From Actinophytocola sp963825445 (GTDB lineage Bacteria; Actinomycetota; Actinomycetes; Mycobacteriales; Pseudonocardiaceae), in the NCBI GenBank assembly GCA_963825445.1, contig CAWGTM010000024.1, positions 124,001 through 188,000 on the forward strand: DNA of 64,000 nucleotides. The letters run 5' to 3'. Positions 35,595 through 43,856 of the stretch are shown here, one piece after another. The notes below the pieces were generated by a model. That model did no database searches. It was not told the origin of the DNA and saw nothing but the letters and a program-made list of their open reading frames with translations. The first letter of the stretch is position 1. Each line of letters opens with the position of its first letter. Position numbers and translations under genes: made by a program.

Positions 35595-36626
35595 TCACTC
35601 CGCCGCGGCGGTGATGGTGAACTTGTCGTAGTAGATCTGGGACTCCGGTACGCCGAGCGCGGCCAGCAGCGGCAGCGCCGCGTCGATCATCGGCGGCGGC
35701 CCGCACAGGTAGACGTCGCATTCGGACAGTTCCGACTCGCACCGTTCGAGCACCTCGGTGACCATCCCCGTCTCGGCCGACCAGTCGGTGGGCCAGGTGT
35801 GGGAAAGGCATGGCACGAAACGGAACTTCGGCAGTTGACGTTCGATCTCGGCCAGCTCGTCGAGCAGCATGAGGTCGGCCTCCCCGCGGGCGCCGTAGTA
35901 GTACACGGCCTCGCGTTCGTTGCCGCTCTCCACCATCTGGCGCAGCAGCGACAGGATCGGCGCCATGCCGGCCCCGCCCCCGACGAACACCAGCTTGCGG
36001 TCGGAGCTGACCCGCAGTGTGAACGCGCCGTACGGTCCGGTGATCTCCAGGGGGTCGCCCACCTTCAGCTCGCCCTCGAGCAGTCCGGAGAACTTCCCGC
36101 CCGGGTAACGCTTCACGATGAACTGGAGCCGACCGTCCGAACAGGACGTGTTGGCCATGGAGAACGACCGGTGCGCGTCCATACCGGGGATCGAGATGTC
36201 GACGTACTGACCGGGGTGGAACCGGAGTCCGTTCTCCGTCAGCTTGAGCCCGAGTGCCGTGATGTCGTGCGTCAGGTCCGAAATGGACTCGACGGTCGTC
36301 CACGCGGTGACCACCGGCAGCCCCGAGCGGATCATGTCCTCGTCGTAGTTGATCAGCTCGACCTCGAGGTCGCTGTACGCGTGGGACCGGCAGAGCAGAA
36401 CGTAACCCTCCTCGCTCTCGTAGTCGGCGAGCGCGAACGTCGAGTACTTGTCCATCTGCAACTCGCCGTCCAACAGGAAGGACTTGCACGCCGAGCACTG
36501 GCCTTCCTTGCACCCGTGCATCAGCATCACGCCCTGCCGGAAGGCCGCGTTGAGTACCGTCTCGTCCTCGTCGACCTCGATGTCGATGCCGACCGGTTCG
36601 AACCGGACCTTGTGGGTCTCGCCCAT
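35595..36626 (-). CDS. mimB: Monooxygenase NADH reductase component
   Basis: 343-residue electron-transfer protein. N-terminal plant-type [2Fe-2S] ferredoxin with Cys39, Cys44, Cys47 and Cys79 (GCKEGQCSACK...LLCRSH). The FAD domain has RSFSMAN and the NAD(P)H domain has FVGGGAGMAP and VYLCGPPPMID. It moves electrons from NADH to the diiron hydroxylase. GAGGAAAC directly precedes ATG 36626. A GC-rich hairpin lies between it and the alpha-subunit gene. Confidence 0.94.
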   Translation of the reverse strand: MGETHKVRFEPVGIDIEVDEDETVLNAAFRQGVMLMHGCKEGQCSACKSFLLDGELQMDKYSTFALADYESEEGYVLLCRSHAYSDLEVELINYDEDMIRSGLPVVTAWTTVESISDLTHDITALGLKLTENGLRFHPGQYVDISIPGMDAHRSFSMANTSCSDGRLQFIVKRYPGGKFSGLLEGELKVGDPLEITGPYGAFTLRVSSDRKLVFVGGGAGMAPILSLLRQMVESGNEREAVYYYGARGEADLMLLDELAEIERQLPKFRFVPCLSHTWPTDWSAETGMVTEVLERCESELSECDVYLCGPPPMIDAALPLLAALGVPESQIYYDKFTITAAAE

Positions 36627-36647
36627 GTTTCCTCGCAGGTTGGCTCC

Positions 36648-36688
36648 CCACCGCGCCGCGCAGGCGGCGCCGCGGCGCGGCGGGGTGG
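36648..36688 (-). other. GC-rich hairpin in the mimA-mimB intercistronic gap
   Basis: CCACCGCGCCGCG (36648-36660) pairs with CGCGGCGCGG...GGTGG (36671-36688) with a bulge, forming a very stable stem in the 75-nt gap. It could act as a partial terminator or a 3' mRNA stabiliser, giving more alpha subunit than reductase; this is inference. Confidence 0.5.
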
Positions 36689-36701
36689 CTCCGGGGGCCG
36701 G

Positions 36702-38339
36702 TCAGGCCGGGGTGACGTTCGGGTTCGCCTTGTAGGCGGCGATGTGTGCCTCGCGCTCGGCGTCCGACATCTTGTTCAGCGCGATGTTCGGGCTGCCGAA
36801 CGGGATTCCGCGGACGTCGTCCAGCTTCCACAGCTTCTTCTCGTCGTCGAGATCGAGATGCGGCTGCGGGACGAGCGTCCTGCCGTCGTCACGGACGTAC
36901 CCGAGGTCGGAGATGATGTCGGCCAGGTCCCAGCCGTCGTAGAGCGTCTCCCACTCCCGCTTTCCGGTCAGCCGGCCCATGTTCGGGGTCGGCGTGCCTT
37001 CGTACTCCGGCCGGAACGCGGTCTTGTCGGTCCACGCGCAGGTCTCGGAGCAGTACGTGCGCCACTGGTTGTCGACCTTGTCGGTGACCATGTCCTCGCG
37101 GATGAGGCAGGGCACCATGCAGGTCCAGCAGCGGTGTGGGTACTCGTAGCCGACGTTCTCGAACGCGATCGGCTTGTGACTGTTCGGCTTGGACAGTCGG
37201 GCGTAGGCCTCCCACCACTTGCCGAACTGGTTGTACCAACCCGGGTACTTCTCCTCGAACCACTCGAAGTCCGTGTCGGTCATCGGGTCGATGCGCCAGT
37301 AGTTCACCGGCCAGCCGGTCGCGAAGAACTGCGCCACGCGATGCACGTAGAACTTGTTGTAGATCCGGTTCCACGCCTCCTCCACCAGGTCGTGGGGGAT
37401 CACCAGGCCGTACTTCTCCAGCGGCATCAGGTAGCTGCGGTAGTAGTCGTCGTAGATCCACCGGCGCCACATCTCCGCGTAGCTGTCGCGGTCCTTGCGG
37501 CGGTCCTTCGTGCCGTACTCGATGAACGTGCCGATGGCCGCGTCGACCACCGCGTGGTTGTTCCACCACGCGTAACGCAGATCGCGCTCGAGCAGCTTGC
37601 GGTTGTCCTCGTCGGCGAGCGCCATCAACAGGATGGAGTAGCCGTTGGAGATGTGCCGCGACTCGTCGGACTGCACCGAGTGGAACACCGTGGGCAGCAG
37701 GTAGTCGCCGTTGGCGGCCGCCTCGGACGGCATGGCCACGAACAGCGTGTTCGTGAACGCCGTCTCGGCCACCACCGTCAGGTAGATGTTCGCCGCGGTG
37801 ATCGCGTCGCCCGTGATGAACCCTTCACCGAACTGCCGGCCGATGGTGCCGCAGTAGCTGTTCGAGAACGCCTTCTCGGTGATGTCGAATCCCGCGGGAT
37901 CGATGTAGTGGTTCATGTACAGGCGTTTGAGGTTCATCTGAATCGTGGAATGCCGAACCTCGTCGATCATCTGCACGGCGAGCCCGTTGTGCACTTCTGG
38001 GTTGGGGACCGCGTCGATTGCCAGCGGCATCGCCCGGGCGGCGGAGATCTCCGGGAACGGGATGATGGACAGGAACAGCTTCTGCCATTCCATCCACCGC
38101 TCCTGGACCTGGCGGAACATGTTGCCGCGGATCGCGCCGTCCATGGCGCCGAACACGCGGTTGTCCTTCTCCTCCTCCATCGGGAAGTAGGAGCGGAGAA
38201 TCTGCTTGAGCGGGTCCTTCTTGGGAGCCTTGTCGAACTTGTAGTCGGTGCCGAACCGCTTCGCGGGAGTCGCGTAGGTCGGCTCCCAGGACAGCTCGGT
38301 GATCTTCTTGTGCGCCTTGCTCAGACTTTGTCGGCTCAC
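36702..38339 (-). CDS. mimA: Binuclear-iron monooxygenase hydroxylase, large (alpha) subunit
   Basis: 545-residue catalytic subunit, the usual length for propane/acetone/methyl ketone-type soluble diiron monooxygenases. Iron ligands are visible in four helices: Glu97 (PFPEIS), Glu127 and His130 (IDEVRH), Glu192 (VAETAF), and Glu226 with His229 (SDESRH). GTG 38339 is chosen because AGGAGG lies 7 nt upstream and homologues start near this point. First gene of the operon mimABCD-hydrolase-MIP18-adh-groEL. Probable substrates are propane, acetone, phenol or similar small molecules; which one cannot be read from the sequence. Confidence 0.95.
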   Translation of the reverse strand: MSRQSLSKAHKKITELSWEPTYATPAKRFGTDYKFDKAPKKDPLKQILRSYFPMEEEKDNRVFGAMDGAIRGNMFRQVQERWMEWQKLFLSIIPFPEISAARAMPLAIDAVPNPEVHNGLAVQMIDEVRHSTIQMNLKRLYMNHYIDPAGFDITEKAFSNSYCGTIGRQFGEGFITGDAITAANIYLTVVAETAFTNTLFVAMPSEAAANGDYLLPTVFHSVQSDESRHISNGYSILLMALADEDNRKLLERDLRYAWWNNHAVVDAAIGTFIEYGTKDRRKDRDSYAEMWRRWIYDDYYRSYLMPLEKYGLVIPHDLVEEAWNRIYNKFYVHRVAQFFATGWPVNYWRIDPMTDTDFEWFEEKYPGWYNQFGKWWEAYARLSKPNSHKPIAFENVGYEYPHRCWTCMVPCLIREDMVTDKVDNQWRTYCSETCAWTDKTAFRPEYEGTPTPNMGRLTGKREWETLYDGWDLADIISDLGYVRDDGRTLVPQPHLDLDDEKKLWKLDDVRGIPFGSPNIALNKMSDAEREAHIAAYKANPNVTPA

Positions 38340-38444
38340 GCCTTGCCTCCTGTGCTGGGCCGTCACCGAGCGGCGTCGCGGCCGGCCCGCCTGCGGGCCA
38401 CCTCCCGGTTCCTCGAATCACAACTCGTCGGCAGGGCGCACCGG

Positions 38445-38459
38445 GTCTCAATCTGAGAC
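38445..38459. promoter_or_regulatory. Candidate operator: GTCTCA-ATC-TGAGAC
   Basis: A perfect 6-bp inverted repeat with a 3-bp centre in the 220-bp divergent region between the monooxygenase operon (start 38339) and its presumed activator. It lies about 105 bp upstream of mimA, a sensible distance for activator binding. No other clear dyad was seen in the gap. Confidence 0.45.
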
Positions 38460-38559
38460 AATTTCCGGCACCTCTTTGCTCGTACGCTGCGTAACATGGG
38501 CGCAACGTGGCGGCATGCGTCTGCGCACCCGGCACGACGGCGAGCCAGGAGATGATTCG

Positions 38560-40332
38560 TTGACGAACTCCGATGCTCCACGCCACACGGCGGACCAGTT
38601 GGCGCTGGCCCGGGAACGTTTCCTGACCGACGCGACCCCGGCGGAGCCCGGAAGCCCGGACGGAGTGCGCAAGACCATTCAGGCGTCCTGGTCCAGGTCA
38701 CGGACCTGGAAGGTGGCGGCCGACCACATCGACCTCGCCTACGTGAAGGACCCGAACCTCGAGACGCCGCTGACCCACGGGGCCTCGCCGGTGCTGCGAC
38801 GGCTCCAGGAACAGCTGTCCGGCACGGCCGTGAGCATCATCCTGACCGACGCCGACGGCGTGGTCATCGACCGGCGAACGGGCGACACCCAGCTCGAACA
38901 GCGCCTCGACCAGGTGCATCTGGCCCCCGGGTTCAGCTACGCCGAGCAGTTCGTCGGCACCAACGGCATCGGCACGGCGCTCGAGGGCGGGCAGGCGGCC
39001 GACGTCTACGGCCACGAGCACTACGCGGAGGGCCTCGAGGAGTTCGGCTGCGCCGGCGTGCCCGTGCGTCACCCCATCACCGGCCAACTGCTCGGCGTGC
39101 TGGACCTCACCTGCTGGAGTCGCGACGCGTCACCGCTGCTCATGGCGCTGGCGCGGACCACGGCCGGGCACATCGAGCGGGAGCTGACGGCCACCAGCGG
39201 CCGTCGCGAGCTGGCGCTCGTCCAGGAGTACCTGCGGGCCTGCCGGCACAGCAACGGGATCGTGCTCGCGCTGAACAACGACCTCGTGATGATGAACGAC
39301 CACGCCCGCCAGCTGCTGCCGCCCCAGGACCAGGCGACGCTGCTGGCCACGGCCGCCGAGGCCATGCACGGCAGCAAGCGCGCCATCGTCGACGTGGACC
39401 TGCCGAGCGGGGCGAAGGCGCGGATCTACTGCGCGCCCGTGCTCACCGAGTCCGGCCCGTCCGGCGGGGTGGTGCGGGTGCGGCTGATGGAGGGCGCCGA
39501 ACCGGTGGGGTCCAAGCCGTTCACCCACCCGCTGCTGCCGGGGATCGTCGGGTCGGGCGCGTTGTGGCAGCGGGCCTGCGACGAGGTGTGCGTGCAGCAG
39601 GTGCACGGCGAGTGGATCGCCGTCCACGGCGAGGCCGGCGTCGGCAAGCTCGCGCTGCTGCGGGCCGTGCACCGGCGCTACAACCCGGCTGGCCGCTTCC
39701 ACGTGGTGGACGCGTTGTCCCGGGCGTCGTTCATCGCCGAGGTGCGCCAGGAGCTGGCGGAGAACGGGGGCACGCTCGTGCTCGCCCACGTCGACGCGCT
39801 GCCCTCGGCGGAACTGGCCGCCCTGGCCACCCTGCTGCGGCGGTCCAAGACGCGGGCCTGGGTGTGTGCCACGCACCTGTCGGGCGACCACGAACTGGCC
39901 GACGTGCTGGCGTCGTTCCCCAGCTCGGTCGAGGTGCCGCCGCTACGCCACCACATCGAGGACATCCGCGAGCTGGTGCCGTTCCTGCTGGTCAAGCTGG
40001 CGGCGGGGGCGGCGCTGTCGTGTTCGCCCGCCGCCATGCGGCTGCTCATGCGGACCAGGTGGCCGGGCAACGTGGCGCAGTTGCGTGAGGTGTTGCGGAA
40101 GGTGACCACGCACCGGCGGGTGGGGGTCATCGAGCCGGGGGACCTGCCGCCCGAGTGCCAGACGGTGACCGGTCGCGTCCTGAACCCGCTGGAGTCGATC
40201 GAGCGTGACGCGGTGGTGCGGGCCCTCCTCGACGCGGACGGCAACAAGAAAGAGGCGGCCGGCGCGCTCGGCATGTCCCGCGCCACCATCTACCGCAAGA
40301 TCCGCGAGTACGGCATCGACATCCCCCAATAA
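38560..40332 (+). CDS. mimR: GAF/AAA/Fis transcriptional activator (AcoR/MimR-like)
   Basis: 590 residues from TTG 38560, preferred because AGGAG lies 8 nt upstream; ATG 38515 would add 15. A GAF sensor (about 85-205, FVGTNGIGTALEGG) is followed by a PAS-like linker, an AAA-type domain (about 340-520) with Walker A GEAGVGK (357-363), and a C-terminal Fis-type HTH (KKEAAGALGMSRATIYRKIREYGI). The sigma54-contact GAFTGA motif is absent and the Walker B-like LVLAHVDAL lacks the DE pair. So it looks like a sigma54-activator relative that no longer uses sigma54. Divergent from the monooxygenase operon, which it probably activates. Confidence 0.88.
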   Translation: MTNSDAPRHTADQLALARERFLTDATPAEPGSPDGVRKTIQASWSRSRTWKVAADHIDLAYVKDPNLETPLTHGASPVLRRLQEQLSGTAVSIILTDADGVVIDRRTGDTQLEQRLDQVHLAPGFSYAEQFVGTNGIGTALEGGQAADVYGHEHYAEGLEEFGCAGVPVRHPITGQLLGVLDLTCWSRDASPLLMALARTTAGHIERELTATSGRRELALVQEYLRACRHSNGIVLALNNDLVMMNDHARQLLPPQDQATLLATAAEAMHGSKRAIVDVDLPSGAKARIYCAPVLTESGPSGGVVRVRLMEGAEPVGSKPFTHPLLPGIVGSGALWQRACDEVCVQQVHGEWIAVHGEAGVGKLALLRAVHRRYNPAGRFHVVDALSRASFIAEVRQELAENGGTLVLAHVDALPSAELAALATLLRRSKTRAWVCATHLSGDHELADVLASFPSSVEVPPLRHHIEDIRELVPFLLVKLAAGAALSCSPAAMRLLMRTRWPGNVAQLREVLRKVTTHRRVGVIEPGDLPPECQTVTGRVLNPLESIERDAVVRALLDADGNKKEAAGALGMSRATIYRKIREYGIDIPQ

Positions 40333-40354
40333 CCCGCGAGTCGCCCTCCGGAGA

Positions 40355-40522
40355 CACCCGAGTTGGCGGTTCGTGACCGGGGTGGGCCCTGTCGCGAACC
40401 GGCGACTCGGGTGCCCCGCGACGGAGACTCGCGAGGTTGGAACCCGGCGAGTCTCCCTTCCGCAGCACCCGAGTTGGCGGTTCGTGACCGCCGAGGACCT
40501 GCGCGAACCGCCAACTCGCGTG
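40355..40522. repeat. Tandem pair of long hairpins in a convergent gap
   Basis: CACCCGAGTTGGCGGTTCG occurs at 40355-40373 and again at 40466-40484 (period 111 bp; the following GTGACC is also shared). Each copy faces its own near-complement: 40395-40413 (17 of 19 pair) and 40504-40522 (18 of 19). GACTCGCGAG-like motifs flank the units. The 214-bp gap between mimR and glgX contains no gene; the structure may terminate both converging transcripts. Confidence 0.8.
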
Positions 40523-40546
40523 TCCTGGGAGGGAGACTCGCGGTGG

Positions 40547-42661
40547 TTAGCGGGGGGTGCGGAAGACCAGGAGCGTGCGCGGGGGCACCGTGAGGGTTTT
40601 GCCGGCCTCGACGGGGGTCTCGTCGGCCGGGACGCCGCGCGGGGTGCCGCTGTCCAGCACCGGGACGAACACGTCGCCGAAACCCACGCCCGGAAGGGTG
40701 ATCTCCAGTTGTTCGTCGCCCGCGTGGAGGAGCAGCAGCCACGAGTCGTCGGCGATCAGTTCGCCGGAGCGGTCGCGGGACAGGCTGGTGGAGCCGTCGA
40801 TCCACATGCCGATCGTGCGCCGGGTCTCGTCGAACCAGTCGTCGTCGACCATCGGCGCGCCGTCCGGGGAGAACCACACGAGGTCCGGTTTGCCCGAGTG
40901 CGACGGGCGGCCGTCGAAGAACTCCGGCTGCCGCAGCGCCGGCGAGTCCGCCCGCAGCGCGATCACCCGGCGGGCGAACGCCAGCAGGTCGTCGGCGCGC
41001 TCGGACGGCGTCCAGTCGACCCACGAGATCTCGTTGTCCTGGCAGTACGGGTTGTTGTTGCCGCCCTGGGTGCGCCACCGCTCGTCGCCCGCCACCAGCA
41101 TCGGCGTGCCGGTGGACAGCAGCAGCGTGGTCAGCAGGTTGCGCACCTGGCGGTCGCGCAGTGCCAGGACTTCCGAGTCGGCGGTCTCACCCTCGACACC
41201 GCAGTTCCACGACCGGTTGTCGTTCGTGCCGTCGCGGTTGTCCTCGCCGTTCGCGTCGTTGTGCTTGTCGTTGTAGGACACCAGGTCCCGCATGGTGAAG
41301 CCGTCGTGCGCCGTGACGAAGTTGATGGACGCCCACGGCCGCCGCGTGTTCATGGCGTACAGGTCCTCGGAACCGGACAGCCGGTAGGCCAGCTCACGCA
41401 CGCCGTCCTCGCCGCGCCAGAAGTCCCGTACGGCGTCGCGGAACCGGCCGTTCCACTCGGTCCACTGTGGAGCGAAGCCGCCGACCTGGTAGCCGGCGCC
41501 GGTCGCGTCCCACGGCTCGGCGATCAGCTTGCACCGCGACAGCACGGGATCGCTGGTGATGGCCGTGAGCAGCGGGGAGTTGCGGTCGAACGCCGCGCCG
41601 CCCGGGCGCCCGAGCGCGCTCGCCAGGTCGAGCCGGAAGCCGTCGACGCCAAGCTCGTCGGCGAAGTACCGCAGGGAGTCGGTTACCAGCCGGACCACCG
41701 TGGGGGAGGCGGGATCGAGCGTGTTGCCGCAGCCCGTGAGGTCCACATCGGACCCGTGGCCGTCGAGCAGGTAGTAGGCGGGCGCGTCGAACCCGCGCAT
41801 GGACAGCGTCGGGCCCGACACCCCGCTCTCGCAGGTGTGGTTGAACACCACGTCGAGGATGACCTCGATGCCCGCCGCGTGCAGCGCCGCCACCATCGTG
41901 CGGAACTCGGCCACCTCGCGGCCCGGCTCGCTCGCGTAACCCTCGTGGGGCGCGAAGAACCCGAGCGACGCGTAACCCCAGTAGTTGTGCCGGCCGGATC
42001 CGTGCAGCGACGGCTCGTCGACGAACGTGTGGACCGGCAGGAGTTCCACGGCCGTCACGCCCAGGCGCACCAGGTAGTCCACAACGGACGGATGGGTGAG
42101 CCCGAGGTAGGTGCCGCGCTGGTGTTCCGGCACGTCCGGGTGCAGCTTCGTGAACCCGCGCACGTGCAGCTCGTAGATCACCGTCTCCTCGAACGGGATC
42201 TCCGGCTTGATGCCGGTGTCCGGGCCGCCGGGCGAGGTGACCACCGACAGCGGCACGTGGCCGAGCGAGTCGGTGTGCGACGGATGTCCGGTCATGGGGT
42301 CGCGCCAGTAGCCACTGGCCGCGCCGAGATCGGTGAGCGTGCCGGTGATCCGGGTGGCGTACGGGTCGACCAGCAGCTTGTGCGGGTTGCAGCGCAGGCC
42401 CCGCGCCGGGTCGTACGGGCCGTGCACGCGGTAGCCGTAGCGCTGACCAGGGGTGACGCCGGGAACCAGGCCGTGCCAGATGCCGAACGTGCGTTCCGTG
42501 AGACCGATCCGGTGCTCGCTGCCGTCCTCACCGATCAGGCAGACGTCGACCGCGTCGGCGATCGAGGACGCCACCGCGAACCGCACCCCACCAGCCTCGG
42601 GATGCGCCCCGAGCGGGAACGGCCGGCCGGGATGCACGTGTTGGGAATGATCGGCGCACAT
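40547..42661 (-). CDS. glgX: Glycogen debranching enzyme (isoamylase type, GH13_11)
   Basis: 704-residue debranching enzyme hydrolysing alpha-1,6 branches of limit-dextrins. The N-terminal CBM48-like domain (RFAVASSIADAVDVCLI...GIWHGLVPG) is followed by the barrel, with nucleophile Asp in GVDGFRLDLASALG, acid/base Glu in LIAEPWDATG and the third Asp in VTAHDGFTM. Length is normal for GlgX. Works with GlgP to degrade the polymer made by the 12-24 kb genes, although it lies 16 kb away. Divergent from the GNAT gene, 41 bp apart. Confidence 0.94.
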   Translation of the reverse strand: MCADHSQHVHPGRPFPLGAHPEAGGVRFAVASSIADAVDVCLIGEDGSEHRIGLTERTFGIWHGLVPGVTPGQRYGYRVHGPYDPARGLRCNPHKLLVDPYATRITGTLTDLGAASGYWRDPMTGHPSHTDSLGHVPLSVVTSPGGPDTGIKPEIPFEETVIYELHVRGFTKLHPDVPEHQRGTYLGLTHPSVVDYLVRLGVTAVELLPVHTFVDEPSLHGSGRHNYWGYASLGFFAPHEGYASEPGREVAEFRTMVAALHAAGIEVILDVVFNHTCESGVSGPTLSMRGFDAPAYYLLDGHGSDVDLTGCGNTLDPASPTVVRLVTDSLRYFADELGVDGFRLDLASALGRPGGAAFDRNSPLLTAITSDPVLSRCKLIAEPWDATGAGYQVGGFAPQWTEWNGRFRDAVRDFWRGEDGVRELAYRLSGSEDLYAMNTRRPWASINFVTAHDGFTMRDLVSYNDKHNDANGEDNRDGTNDNRSWNCGVEGETADSEVLALRDRQVRNLLTTLLLSTGTPMLVAGDERWRTQGGNNNPYCQDNEISWVDWTPSERADDLLAFARRVIALRADSPALRQPEFFDGRPSHSGKPDLVWFSPDGAPMVDDDWFDETRRTIGMWIDGSTSLSRDRSGELIADDSWLLLLHAGDEQLEITLPGVGFGDVFVPVLDSGTPRGVPADETPVEAGKTLTVPPRTLLVFRTPR

Positions 42662-42670
42662 CTGTCCATC

Positions 42671-42697
42671 TTGCCCGCTTCTCCGGCGGAGTAGGGT
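42671..42697 (+). promoter_or_regulatory. Putative promoter of the GNAT gene
   Basis: TTGCCC (42671-42676) and TAGGGT (42692-42697) resemble -35 and -10 elements, 8 nt before ATG 42706, with no Shine-Dalgarno. The element spacing (15 bp) repeats that seen ahead of the ABC transporter at 2786-2812. Confidence 0.35.
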
Positions 42698-42705
42698 CTC
42701 ACGTG

Positions 42706-43269
42706 ATGTTGGTCCCCGACTTCCCCCTGCGTACCGCCCGGTTGGAGTATCGGCCGTATGCCGAGAGCGACCTCGACTTCATCCACGAACTCGAGTCGAA
42801 CCCGGTGGTGGTGCGTTACGCCACGTTCGACGCGCGCGACCGGGCCGAGGCGCGTGCGTCGCTCGCCAAGAAGATCGACGAGACCGCGCTGCGCGCCGAG
42901 GGCGACAACCTCACGCCCGTGATCGTGTTGCCCGAGTCCGGCGAGCCGATCGGCGATGTGCAGCTCACGTGGACCAGCCGCGAGCACCGCCAGGGCGAGA
43001 TCGGCTACATCGTCCACCCGGACCACACGGGCAACGGCTATGCCACCGAGGCGGCGGAGCTGATGCTGCGGCTCGGCTTCGAGGGGCTCGACCTGCACCG
43101 CATCGAGGGCCGACTGAACGCCCGCAACGGTGCGTCGGCGCGGGTGCTCGAGCGACTGGGGATGCGCCGGGAGGCGTGCCTCGTGCAGAGCGAGCTGGTC
43201 CGTGGCGAGTGGACCGACGTGCTGGTCTACGCGATCCTCGCCCACGAGTGGCGGGCTCAGAGCCGGTAG
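42706..43269 (+). CDS. GNAT N-acetyltransferase (RimJ/RimL type)
   Basis: 187 residues in the ribosomal-protein/antibiotic acetyltransferase branch: RTARLEYRPYAESDLDF at the start, IGYIVHPDHTGNGYATEAAELML with the acetyl-CoA loop, and GLDLHRIEGRLNARNGASARVLERLGMRREA at the end. GTG 42703 immediately before the ATG is an alternative start. The target amine is unknown. Its 3' end overlaps the convergent hypothetical gene by 13 bp. Confidence 0.9.
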   Translation: MLVPDFPLRTARLEYRPYAESDLDFIHELESNPVVVRYATFDARDRAEARASLAKKIDETALRAEGDNLTPVIVLPESGEPIGDVQLTWTSREHRQGEIGYIVHPDHTGNGYATEAAELMLRLGFEGLDLHRIEGRLNARNGASARVLERLGMRREACLVQSELVRGEWTDVLVYAILAHEWRAQSR

Positions 43270-43856
43270 GTGTGGGTCTCGAAAGATTCCTCCGGCACGG
43301 CGGGCACGTGGATCGGTTCGTCCGGCGTGGCCGAGCACACCATCTGTCCGAACAGGAGCTGGTGGGTGAGCCAGCCGCGGCTCGACGGGCAGGCCAGGGT
43401 CAGCAGCAGCGTGCGGCCGCTGTCCGGGTCCGGCACGAACGCCTGGAGCTGGAGCGCGAGCGGCCGTCGCGAGCGGGCCTGCTCGACGCCGGGAACGCGC
43501 TGCGCCACCACCACCGGCCCACATTCCGTGTCCAGCACCACCGTCTCCCGCACGTCCGGGCCGCCGACGTCCTCCATCGAGTCACGCAGCACGGCCGCAG
43601 TCTCCGGCCCGCATGTCGCGTCCAGCGGGATGCCGGTCAGCACGGCGGGCGCCGCCTCCGGGGCGGTGACCACGGCGAGCAGCACCGCACCGGCGTCGAT
43701 CGCCGACTCGACGGCCTCCGTGGCGAGGCCCTCCAGGTCGATGGGCGGCGCGTCCCGCAAGGCGGCCACTATCGAGGCGTACTCCTGGACGGCCAGGTCG
43801 GGCCGGTCGAGCGGGAGCCGGTGCACCCAGTCGGGCATGGCCAGTCGCATGGTCAT
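43257..43856 (-). CDS. Hypothetical protein of the WXG100-like cassette
   Basis: 199 residues, no signal peptide or membrane helix. Sequence is mixed alpha/beta with a conserved-looking core VVLDTECGPVVVAQRVPGVEQ and LTLACPS. No recognised family. Third gene of a coupled run: its ATG overlaps the stop of the WXG protein gene by 4 bp (43853-43856). It could be a dedicated chaperone, or an immunity protein if the large partner is a toxin. Both are guesses from position. Confidence 0.65.
   Translation of the reverse strand: MTMRLAMPDWVHRLPLDRPDLAVQEYASIVAALRDAPPIDLEGLATEAVESAIDAGAVLLAVVTAPEAAPAVLTGIPLDATCGPETAAVLRDSMEDVGGPDVRETVVLDTECGPVVVAQRVPGVEQARSRRPLALQLQAFVPDPDSGRTLLLTLACPSSRGWLTHQLLFGQMVCSATPDEPIHVPAVPEESFETHTYRL

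Noticed and set aside
38340..38559. Sigma54 (-24/-12) promoter for the monooxygenase operon
   Set aside because: No convincing GG-N10-GC element at a fitting distance, and the activator lacks the GAFTGA contact motif.
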